From Strobilurus pachycystidiatus (lineage: Eukaryota; Basidiomycota; Agaricomycetes; Agaricales; Physalacriaceae), in assembly GCA_019915135.1 (NCBI GenBank), contig JAHLMK010000047.1:1-54354 (forward strand): a stretch of DNA of 54,354 nucleotides, read 5' to 3'. The notes beneath the pieces are model-generated. The model saw only the letters and a program-made list of their open reading frames with translations, made no database searches and had not been told where the DNA came from. Positions 10,411-18,944 of this stretch are shown one piece after another; within the stretch, counting starts at the first letter, position 1, and each line of letters begins with the position of its first letter. The translations under genes and the position numbers were made by a program.

Positions 10411-12103
10411 TGATATGCACGTTCGAAATAGACCTCTAAAAAGGGACTATGAAATCTATCCTATCTATCCTTATATCTCACTAATACTCCTTGTGGGAGC
10501 GAGGCTGGTGTAGTTGTTCAAAGGAACAAGTACTTTTGGTATTGGAACAATAGAGATGTATTACGAACTTGCGTTCGAGTAGTTTTAGGGGGTGTAGGGA
10601 GATTGATTCACAAAGTCGAACAAGATAATCTGAAAGTCGTAGGCCGAAGTCACAACGTACGGAGACCTTAAACAGCGCGAGGCAATGTAGCTCCTTCTTA
10701 TTGATCGTTCTTTTATACAAGGTGATTGTCTTATGGCAGGCCGCTACCGTAGGTGTTTATGCTACTGGACTGCTACCAAGTAAGGCGATTTCCTTGTCTT
10801 TAAACCAAACTTCTAGTGTCTTGGACTGGGACCAAAGATTCCGTAAGGTGTTTCAGACGATAACAACACTCGTTCAAACTCAACTAAACTCCTCAAAGGC
10901 GAATACTTCACAACAGAGCGTGATTGCAAGGCAGAACTACTTGCAACCCGGCCTTCTAACGAACACAAGGGTCTAACGCCAAGTGGTGTCGTTTGGTATT
11001 GTCTTAGTGACTTGGAGGATAGGAACCTATGAGTTCTTCAAGGAGTTTGCTAACACCTGATATCGCCTAAATGGTTCTAAGGTCTTTTGGGGCTTTCAAG
11101 GTCTTTTGGGTTCTCTCAAATTCAGAGTAAGTTGAGTCGAAACTCGAGTTAGATTCACTACAGCGACTGCGTATTACTAGCGGATACTGTGGGGGCACTA
11201 AGCTACCTATCTACTGGCGCTTGCTGGCCTTTTATACTATTCCTACTATTCTGTACTGTAAGCGGGTTTACTACTCGTCGGGCCTCTCGGAGGTCGAGTC
11301 ATTCTGTACTAGCGTCCTGATTGGCTATCCCTGTTCGAAACAGCCGACCCGGGAGAAGACTGAACACTTGGTCAGCGCCAAGTGCGCCACACCACCGATC
11401 TGGCTCTTCCTTAAGTCTATTTCTGTCTCCCGAGGTTCCGCTTGTCTTGGCAAAACTCCTTAATGAGTTCTTTCGTGTCTTAGGCGTTGGTTGGGCTTTA
11501 TCCTTAGCGCTTGGAAGGTGATTCGTTTTCGACACTCAGTGACGCCACATCAATATGTGAGTTCCAGTGAGGTACAAGGTCCATGATCGGGCCTTTTAGC
11601 CAGGTCTATCTTTAGTGATCGGCGGCGGCGGATCGAAGTCCGTTTTCTTTGGTGCGGGGCGTCGGAGCGGAGATCACTATTCCGAAGGCGCCATGGCCCG
11701 GAAGAGAGATCTTCTCCTTTGATCTATTCTTGATCGCGCGAGTTCCGACTTAGCACGAGTAAACTCCTTGAGCCTTCTTGGTAGAGTATCTCCTGCCTGG
11801 GTACTTTCCGTAGTGCTATTTCTGGTAGGCACTTGTCGTTGCATGACCGACACGGTTGAATTAACTCCTGGTTTTAAGAGTACAACGCTTGGATAATGAT
11901 ATTCGGAGTTAAGGAGTATGATCGGTCGATCATACCGCGTCCTAAAGGCGCGTATCCCTTAGTCCTGGAGACTTGCCTGCGTTAAGGTAGTTTCTCCGTG
12001 TGTCTCTCTGGTCGTTGTGCTGTGACTGGAAGTCCTGGCATAGACTCCTACAGGAATCGCAAAATTCCCTGGTTCTGGCACTAGGATTCTACAATGCGTA
12101 TCA
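10411..12103 (-). repeat. OUTER element 3' LTR (1693 bp)
   Basis: Boundaries come from alignment with the INNER LTR: starts TGATATGCACG versus TGATGTGCACG, ends GCGTATCA versus GCGTGTCA, and the same neighbouring sequence (TCTCC...TTTTGA, hairpin). The LTR has TG...CA termini. A TATAAAAG box on the minus strand at 11229-11236 sits about 820 bp from the left end, matching the INNER LTR's box at about 810 bp. Confidence 0.85.
11229..11236 (-). promoter_or_regulatory. TATA box of the OUTER LTR
   Basis: TATAAAAG on the minus strand, at a position equivalent to 30379-30386 and 48947-48954 in the two INNER LTRs. It is the likely promoter of the genomic RNA in the 5' copy. Confidence 0.55.
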
Positions 12104-12140
12104 TCTCCTCTTGACTTTTGAAATGTCGTCCCCGACATCC
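12104..12140 (-). promoter_or_regulatory. Polypurine tract and hairpin beside the OUTER 3' LTR
   Basis: In element sense the tract TCAAAAGTCAAGAGGAGA abuts the LTR start, as expected for the plus-strand primer of reverse transcription. Beside it is a hairpin at 12123-12138 with a 6 bp stem (ATGTCG/CGACAT) and a TCCC loop (plus-strand reading). The same layout lies beside the INNER 3' LTR. Confidence 0.75.
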
Positions 12141-12247
12141 TAGTAGTATCGCGAAAAACGCTTATTCCTTCTGCCTTGGTGCAAAGCCCCAGACCTTTTG
12201 CCGTTCTATCTTTATCAAGGTCCTTGGCAATTTTCACCTTGCTCGCC

Positions 12248-12259
12248 TATAAAAACGCC
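12248..12259 (+). promoter_or_regulatory. TATA box of OUTER alpha gene
   Basis: TATAAAAACGCC lies 54 bp before the alpha ATG at 12302. The identical 12-mer precedes beta (14219-14230), so both cargo genes appear to share a promoter type separate from the LTR. Confidence 0.7.
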
Positions 12260-12301
12260 TGTTTTATCTCCTGGGCGTTTTCATCCTTACTTTCCTTCGA
12301 C

Positions 12302-13809
12302 ATGGCTCCCAAATCCTGGACTTCCTGCGCTCGTCTTTTGCCTTCGGTCCCTTACCTTCCTTCCGCGAAGGAGATCGCCACTCACAAGGACGCTTCCGTC
12401 GCCGTCCTCGCCTATTCCGTGGAATACGATCCTCCTGCGACCACCCCGGACACCTTTACGGTCCTTGGGCTTCGCATGTCGATGGCTCTCCCTCGCCTCA
12501 ACCGTCTCGACATCAAAAAGGCCTGCCTCAACATGGAACTTTCCAAGCAGATCACCGAGCAGGTCGACAAAATCATGGAGGCGGTCTTGGTGTGTCCCTT
12601 TTTATCCTTCGTGCCTGTCGTCGTTTCCTTAATTCCTCCTAGATGGCCAACACCGACATCAAGTCCGTTCCTTCCGACTCGAAGGTCCCATCCGACCTTG
12701 TCTTGTTCTTCCACAACGTCAAGAACTATCTCGGATTGACGCTTCATCTCCTTGGCATTCATCCTCAAACGCCTTCGCACCACATCGCGCACATCTTCCA
12801 ACCTTTGGTGAACACCGCCAAGAAGATGTCGAACGCGCAGTTCCAGCCTTTGCCTGCTGATCATCCCATGCATCCGACCAACGTCTTCGTTAAACCGGAC
12901 CCCAAGGTCAAGGTTTGTCATACTTGTTCATTAGGTCTTTCTTAACGCCTTACCTCTTCACAGGGAAAAAGCAAGAAATCTCCTGAAGTTATCACCGACG
13001 CTATGGAGAAACAGGCGGAAGAAGACATCGACATGGATGCCGATGGCCGTGCGCGATTCTTCAAGCGCGAGTATTTTGATTGGGCTGACGATGTTGCAGA
13101 AGCCGACACCGACGGTGAGGAGTCCGTGATTGTCGTTGGTGAGAACGTACGCTCAATTCCTTTATAGCCCTTCGCCTTCAGCTGGCTGATTTCTTCCAAC
13201 AGATGTCCTTGTCCAACAACCTTTTCAAAGAGGCGGAAGCGGTGAGTCGTTTATTACTCTTGGTCTTTTTGCCTTTACTTGGTTCTGATTGGGATTCCCC
13301 TTTAGAGCACTTCTGTGCGTTATCTTCCTTTTGCTGCCCTACCCAAGATGGACGTTAACGCCCGTGTTTATCAGCGCGCCATGCAAACCTTGGGATCCCT
13401 CAACGGTCAGGAACTTCCTCCTAAGCGCAAGCTCCCCGACGACCTTTCTCGCCGCGCCGCTAAGGCTGCTCGTCCTTCGACCTTTATGATCGAGCCGGTC
13501 TTGCTCAAGCAATTGGATGCGGGTACGTCCTGTTACTTTGATCTGTCTTTCTCCTTTCTGACTCCTTGGATATTAGCGCCCCAGTATATCAACGGTTTGC
13601 AGGCCGCCCTGACGCAGGTTCACAAGCGCATGACCCGCTTGGCCGGTGTGGATGATCCCAATATTTCGCCGGGACTTCTCCAGTTGGAGCGTCAATACCG
13701 CCACAACATTATCTCGTCTTACAATGAGATCCGGGGTCGTATTCAGTTCGTTTTGTCGACTCGGGATTTGTATATTTCCGCCTTAGACGGAGTGGACCAA
13801 GCCCAGTAG
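12302..13809 (+). CDS. Cargo gene alpha of the OUTER element (unknown function)
   Basis: I do not recognise the family outside this window, but a diverged homologue occupies the same place in the INNER element (31661-33261). Exons include 12302-12589 (MAPKSWTSC...), 12643-12912, one from 12964, a short one at about 13201, and two 3' exons with PPKRKLPDDLSRRAAKAARP, FMIEPVLLKQLDA and FVLSTRDLYISALDG; introns are about 50 nt. Shared landmarks with INNER alpha are DPPAT, a mid-protein FDWADD (INNER FQWADD), IEPVL--QL, and the C-terminal STRDLYISALD (INNER RTRDLYLAATD). The product is about 440 residues, with an acidic middle and a helical C-terminus. It runs antisense to gag-pol. No catalytic motif was seen. 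Confidence 0.75.
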
Positions 13810-14218
13810 TTTCCTAAAGGTGGTCTCAACCTCCTCCAAGTCTTAGCCAGTCGTCTAGCTCTTTCTCCTTTCATGTTTACACTGGCTTCGGATTTCGTTT
13901 TATCCCTTGTAGGTCCGGTAGCACTTTGTTTCCCGTAGCTACTTTAGTACACAGCCGTCTCAACACGACTACCCTTGTTTTTACCCTTTGGCGCGATCCG
14001 TTAGAACTCCGGCGATCCTTCTTAAGTCCAGTGATCGCCTTCATCAACTAAGTAAGTTCGATCGGGAATTCCCGATCACCTTCGTCGAATCGTTCATCCT
14101 AAGTTTTTACAGCGCCTAGGTCTCTTTAATGGTCTTCGGAGTAGCTTAAGCTTTATTCCTAGACTCGCTTAAGCTATTTCTTCCTTTTCCTTGGATCGTC
14201 ACGGCGGTCCCGGTACTC
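13810..14218. other. Spacer between alpha and beta (OUTER)
   Basis: No gene seen. It must hold the alpha 3' UTR and terminator and the upstream part of the beta promoter. The two genes are tandem on the plus strand. Confidence 0.5.
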
Positions 14219-14230
14219 TATAAAAACGCC
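14219..14230 (+). promoter_or_regulatory. TATA box of OUTER beta gene
   Basis: TATAAAAACGCC, 42 bp before the beta ATG at 14261 and identical to the box before alpha. Confidence 0.7.
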
Positions 14231-14260
14231 AGAGTTGCTTCTGGTTTTGCCATAACCGCC

Positions 14261-15379
14261 ATGCCTATCCCGATTCTTCCTTCGTTTTCTGACACTCGCC
14301 TTCGCGGCATCCCTTTGCACAACCAACCTGCTCCGGAGGAGCTCGAGGCCCTACTTGGCGAATTGGCCTTGACCAGCGCCTTGGAATTGTATACCTTCGC
14401 TCGGCGATTCAGCATCGTTATCCGCTATGACGACGGTACTCTCTCCACGGTTGACGATACTGCGGCGGTAGCTGCCTTAGAAGAGCCAGTGCTTCATTTT
14501 GGTGAAGGGAAGCCTTTGGATGTCCCGTCCCTGCGGTATTTGTTGTATACCTTGGTGCGTAACAACGCCTTAGGCCCTTATGCCTGCTTACTTCCACTCC
14601 AGCGTCGTCTGGCGTATATGTGGGATCCCGCCTTCTACGAAAACCCCGTCATTTACCTTGGATTTCGCCGGTACTTCTTTCCCTTGTACTACGGAGCCGT
14701 GGAGCTCTGTAAGTCCTGGTTCCGAGCCGTCAATGGAAGGACCCTCGACGGTTTCGCCCTTGATAACTTCCTTGGGTATGGTTTGCTGGACATACCGGGC
14801 GTGCATCCCGACTTGATGAAGGACATTATTCCCCGGTTCATGGTGCGCAAACACCTTCTCCAGAACCGCCTTGTCTGATTATTGCTTCCAGGTGGAATCC
14901 ACCTTCGGTGGTTATATGGGATTCGATTCCACTCTTCGCGAGTTGATTATCGATCCAAACGCCTTGCGGATCCTCCCTGTTCAATACGATCAAACGCCTC
15001 CGTCCATCGTAACCGTTATGAAGTGGTGGCCGGAGTTCCAGCGAGCGAATTCTGCCTTGTATGGTTTTCCTAAGTTGGGAGCCTTGATGCGACCTACTCG
15101 TCTTAGGCGTTTGGCTCCCCACGTTGAAGTTCCTTCGAACACCGTTCGTCAACTCCTTCCCGCGCTTCGCACACCTTGTAACTTCTGTGCTTGTAGCGAG
15201 CCGATGAGCATTTGTCTTTTGTCACTCCATCCTTCTGGGAAATAGACTGGTCCAACGCCTCTGCACTGGACTACGAACTCCTGGAGAACTATATCATGAT
15301 TCTTGATGTTAGGTCTTCGGGTTTCTTCTACGAACGCTTAGCGCGTCTCCCAGTGGGTCCGGATTGGAATCGTTTTTAG
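14261..15379 (+). CDS. Cargo gene beta of the OUTER element (unknown function, possibly decayed)
   Basis: Homologous to INNER beta (33622-34791). The ATG at 14261 starts MPIPILPSFSDTRLRG. Shared blocks are ALELYTFARRF (INNER ALDLYSVHRDF), LDVPSLRYLLYTLV (INNER LDVPTLRYMVYVLV) and FWEIDWSNASALDYELL (INNER FWEITWSTASAADIRLL). Introns follow TLV (about 14550-14598) and FM (about 14842-14890). After AHVEVPSNTVRQLLPALRT the frame must change to reach DEHLSFVTPSFWEIDW; the only GT-AG pair there would be 19 nt, so a small deletion or a frameshift is likely. The stop is TAG at 15377-15379. Cellular role unknown. Confidence 0.68.
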
Positions 15380-15535
15380 TCTTATTTCCTCATAGAAACT
15401 CCTTTACTCGTCTAAGTCTAACCACCTTAGTCTATAAAAGACCTTAGTCGTTTAGTCTACTTAGCCAGGTCCTATAGAATTTCTCCTTAGTTCGCTTTTA
15501 TACACGCTTGTATTTCCCTTACACTTTATTCGAAA

Positions 15536-15552
15536 CTCCTCTTGACTTTTGA
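15536..15552 (-). repeat. Internal copy of the OUTER PPT motif
   Basis: CTCCTCTTGACTTTTGA (plus-strand reading) is an exact 17-nt repeat of 12105-12121 beside the 3' LTR. It lies between the convergent beta and gamma genes. The INNER element has its own version in the same two places. Confidence 0.8.
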
Positions 15553-15784
15553 GAAGTTTGCCCTGCCTGGACTTGGCCTTTTAAGGCGTTTTTGCCTTAG
15601 CACCTTAGGTCTCGAGGTCCTTTTCTTTCTTCAAATAAACATCACACTTGTTTTTAATGAAAAGCGGATTTTATTGTTGTCGGGCGGGTGCGTGCGGTAG
15701 ATGTACATGTAGATAAAATGTTCGTAAATTGTTCTAAGAAAGCCAGGCGGCGGCGGCGAAGGGAAAACTGTCCGCGACGAAGTC

Positions 15785-16359
15785 CTACTTCTTGCCGATG
15801 ATCTCCCTGACCTTCTTCTGCGCAGTGGGCGGCAACGTGAAGTACCACGACAGGATCAGGTTGACCCGGTCGGTGACTTCTTGTTGATCCATCGAGGGGA
15901 GGAAGTCGCGCGCGGATGAGGTTGGCGCGACGGTGTGGCGCGAAGATCCTTCGCCTGCGTTGGCGGCCCTTCGCTTCTTGTCCTGCTCAGCCTTCTCTTT
16001 CTCCGTGACGAGGCGGAGGGGCGACATGAGAGAGACGCGACGCGTCGACTCTCGGCGTGCGCGCGGGGCTTCGATCTCCTCGAGTTCATCGTCGTCGTCG
16101 TCGTCCGGTACCGGGGTCGGGGCTCGTTTCGCCTTGGCCTTCCCCTTCTCCTTCTTCTTCGGGGGTTCGACCACCTCGACCTCGCTATCTTCCTCGACAT
16201 CTCTCCGACGCTTCTTTGACTGCGCCGTTGCCTCTTTCTTCTCCTGCACTTCCGACTTGACGGCCGTTCCTCGACGCGCAGGGTAGACATAACGCGCGCT
16301 CGAGATCTTCTTGTCGCTGACCAGCGGCTGCGCCAGTTTCTGCAACTTGGCCCGAAGAC
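15785..16359 (-). pseudogene. Gamma gene of the OUTER element, 3' part (separated by the chromovirus)
   Basis: Continuation of the gene at 25057-26623. Codons run RAKLQKLAQPLVSDKKISS, then a basic region (KKRRRDVEEDSEVE; PPKKKEKGKAKAKRAP), an acidic run (DDDDDDELEEIEAPRA) and the C-terminus YFTLPPTAQKKVREIIGKK, with the stop at 15785. If the chromovirus and one AAGAC copy are removed, the frame passes without a break from MSLDGRL to RAKLQKL, which shows that this was one coding exon before the insertion. Confidence 0.85.
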
Positions 16360-17173
16360 TGTCATATCCATGCGTCATGACACAGGATCGGACCGGATTT
16401 CCGACTTACTCAGCCAGTCACGCGTCTCCTCGTGACCCCCTTAATCATCCATCCTCGCCAAGGCTTGCCAAGTCCAGCCGGGCCGCCCGGACCTCCGCAC
16501 GTGATCCTTTACTCAGCATCGCTACCGCCAAACTTGCCATACCCTTGACCCAGACCATGCTGTCCTTTGCCCAATACATGTGGACCTCCGCTTGTTATCT
16601 TACTTATCTCCTTATGCATCTACCTACTCAGTCCAGTATTTAAGCGCTTGTACTTTACCTATGTTTCCTCAGTTCGAATATCAACTTAGACGCTCCAGTC
16701 TAGTCTTCATCTCTTCTTCTTGTCTGAACTCAACTTGCGGAACTCCGCTCGTTGGCTAAGACTTACATTCTCCAACTCGCGTTGTCCTTACGGACCTCCG
16801 AGCTCATCTCTTGTCTCCTTCCTCCGGGTTTGCTCTTCCTTGGCGGACCCCCGGATTCAAGGCTCGACTCAAGGGACCAACCTGCTGAACGCAGGCAGCC
16901 CTGGTTCCGGACCACCGACAATCCTCAAGACCGGGCCCCCTGCAACTCTCACCACAACCGAGGGATAGCCGGACTACCGCTTGACGGGGATCCATAGGGT
17001 TGCAGGTGTGGAAACACGTGCCAATACAGAATAGGTAAACCTTTTACCTTTTCTTTCTTTTAAACACTTCTACGCTTATTCTTTCACAGGCTCGGAGCAC
17101 CGCTTGTGCTGTGCTTACCGAGAAATCCGGTTTCGGACATCCGCTTGACTTGGTCTGGGGCACGGTCTTAACA
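16360..17173 (+). repeat. Chromovirus 5' LTR
   Basis: 814 bp. It has TATTTAAG at 16637-16644 and, about 30 bp on, AGTTCGAATAT (16671-16681), the predicted RNA 5' end. Confidence 0.95.
16637..16644 (+). promoter_or_regulatory. Chromovirus LTR TATA box
   Basis: TATTTAAG, 27-34 bp upstream of the position where self-priming predicts the transcript to start (16671). The spacing agrees with an RNA polymerase II TATA promoter. Confidence 0.65.
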
Positions 17174-17175
17174 GT

Positions 17176-17186
17176 ATATTCGAACT
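17176..17186 (+). other. Self-primed primer binding site
   Basis: ATATTCGAACT begins 2 nt after the LTR and is the exact reverse complement of AGTTCGAATAT at 16671-16681 in the same LTR. There is no TGG start as in tRNA-primed elements. This is the Tf1/sushi arrangement, in which the mRNA 5' end folds back as the primer. Confidence 0.75.
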
Positions 17187-17223
17187 CTTCCTTTGAGTCA
17201 ACAAGATACTGCCGTTCTCAGCC

Positions 17224-18906
17224 ATGTCTGATCACAACATTCCCCCACCCATCAATCCCTACTTCACCAACCACAGTGCCACAGACGAGGACCTGGCGCA
17301 AACATACCTATCTACTCTGGATACGGTTGCGCAACGACGCTCTCAGGATGTCCTTCGTCGCAGGTCCATGGGTATCTCTCTCCATGCGCGGGTATCCGAT
17401 ATTGGTGCCATGACCCGCGCCACACCTTTCCAAGCTGCCCAAGAGTTGTTTCCCAGACAACCCCCTCTTGTCCAAGTTACGCAGCCTCCCTCTAATCCTA
17501 TTCGCCCTGAAAATCCCTTTTCTCCAGAACGCTTGGCCCAGGCTGGTTTTATTTACCAGGCTACTCCTCGAGCCGCCGGAAGGGCCGCTTTCTCACCGCA
17601 CACTCCTACTCGTGGTGCGGGTATCCCCTTGCCCGAATCTGAGGCAGGGGGTGAGGAAGAGGTATCTAGCAATCCCTTCGAAGATAAACCAGGGCCAAGT
17701 GGAGATCCGGGCGAACCCGAGGGAAACGAAGGTGGAGGTGGAGGTGACGGACCACCAGGCGGTGGTCCACCAGGTGGTGGTGGAGGTGGTGGACTACCAG
17801 GCGGTGGTCCGCCAGGTGGTGCTGGTGGGGGTGGGGGTGGTGGTGGACCTCCTGGCGGAGGGCCACCCAATGACCCCACTGAAGAGCCCATTGAAATTGG
17901 CCCTGATGAGCTTAAGCTCTTACGGCTGATGCGGCTCTTTAGTGACTCCATGGGTGCATCGATTGGCGCCGCGATAAAGCCTGCTAGCACCCAGCAGGTG
18001 CGGACAAAAGTTAGGGAACCCGATCCATTCAGTGGATCGGATCCCTCAAAGCTACGTGGATTCTTACTATCCTTAAGTCTCAATTTTCAAGACCGTCCTG
18101 CAGCATTCAAGACCCAGTTCAGCAAGATCAACTATGCGATCTCGTATCTGACTGGGACTGCGCTGGGATGGTTTGAGCCGGATATCCTCCACCCAACTGC
18201 GGACCCCCCGTTGTGGACTCTATCCTATGATGTCTTTGTCAGGGAACTCGAGGTCAACTTTGGACCTCATGATCCTACTGGCAGCGCTGAGGATGAACTG
18301 GAGACACTTCGGATGCGGGACTCCGACAGGATTCTCCATTATAACGTTAAGTTTAACAACTTAGCGTCAATAATTGGATGGGACACCAATGCGCTCACAC
18401 ACTCCTACTATCGCGGACTACCGCCGCGAATCAAGGATGCGTTGTCACACCACGGTCGTCCCGACAATCTCAAAGACCTCCGCGCCAAATGTCAAGAAGT
18501 TGACCATCGTTATTGGCAGCGGAAGGCCGAGCAACACAGGGAACAAAAGGCATCAACTCCTTCTGGCTCTGTTAGCTCGTCGGGTACCCCCAAACCCAAA
18601 CCAGCTACGTCATCTTCCTCTTCGACTCCTGCCAAGGCTGACAACGCGAAAAAGGACTCGAATTCGGGCTCTGGTGGAGCTCCGAAGGCTGAGAGACCCT
18701 ACGCGGACAAGCTTGGGCCCGATGGGAAGTTGACTCCCGCTGAGAAGGCTCGGCGGATAGCCGAGAAACTCTGCCTCTTCTGTGGACTCGGGGGCCACAA
18801 GGCAGAGGACTGTAACAAGCGGAAGGCCGCTCTCAAGGCACGTGGTGCTCAAACTTCAACTTCTAAAGCTGATGCACCATCGGACGCTGCGAGTTCGAAA
18901 AAATAG
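17224..18906 (+). CDS. gag: Chromovirus Gag
   Basis: 560 residues from ATG 17224 (MSDHNIPPPINPYF). The middle is a long Gly/Pro-rich low-complexity run (17728-17871). The capsid-like region follows (VREPDPFSGSDPSKLRGFLL; FKTQFSKINYAISYLTG; LGWFEPDIL; YRGLPPRIKDAL), as in Gypsy Gag. The zinc knuckle CLFCGLGGHKAEDC is a perfect C-x2-C-x4-H-x4-C for RNA binding. It ends at TAG 18904-18906, just after six A residues. Confidence 0.93.
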   Translation: MSDHNIPPPINPYFTNHSATDEDLAQTYLSTLDTVAQRRSQDVLRRRSMGISLHARVSDIGAMTRATPFQAAQELFPRQPPLVQVTQPPSNPIRPENPFSPERLAQAGFIYQATPRAAGRAAFSPHTPTRGAGIPLPESEAGGEEEVSSNPFEDKPGPSGDPGEPEGNEGGGGGDGPPGGGPPGGGGGGGLPGGGPPGGAGGGGGGGGPPGGGPPNDPTEEPIEIGPDELKLLRLMRLFSDSMGASIGAAIKPASTQQVRTKVREPDPFSGSDPSKLRGFLLSLSLNFQDRPAAFKTQFSKINYAISYLTGTALGWFEPDILHPTADPPLWTLSYDVFVRELEVNFGPHDPTGSAEDELETLRMRDSDRILHYNVKFNNLASIIGWDTNALTHSYYRGLPPRIKDALSHHGRPDNLKDLRAKCQEVDHRYWQRKAEQHREQKASTPSGSVSSSGTPKPKPATSSSSSTPAKADNAKKDSNSGSGGAPKAERPYADKLGPDGKLTPAEKARRIAEKLCLFCGLGGHKAEDCNKRKAALKARGAQTSTSKADAPSDAASSKK

Positions 18907-18944
18907 AGAGTAGCTCCGATACCTTAGTGCACGATCGGAGCTAC
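18898..18944 (+). other. Candidate recoding signal at the gag-pol junction
   Basis: A run of six A (18898-18903) overlaps the gag stop region. After 6 nt comes a perfect 11 bp stem (GTAGCTCCGAT 18910-18920 with ATCGGAGCTAC 18934-18944) with a 13 nt loop. Pol is in the -1 frame, open through this stretch. Slippery run, spacer and hairpin fit -1 frameshifting; reinitiation after the stop is the alternative. Confidence 0.6.

Noticed and set aside
10701..10976. 91-codon frame in the OUTER LTR
   Set aside because: No motif and no counterpart in the INNER LTR.
16373..16998. Open frames of 60-90 codons in the chromovirus LTR, repeated at 24256-24881
   Set aside because: They are repeated only because the LTRs are identical. 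There is no domain, intron or start context.
17553..18083. 176-codon proline-rich frame antisense to gag
   Set aside because: It is the complement of the Gly/Pro-rich gag tract and has no independent support.
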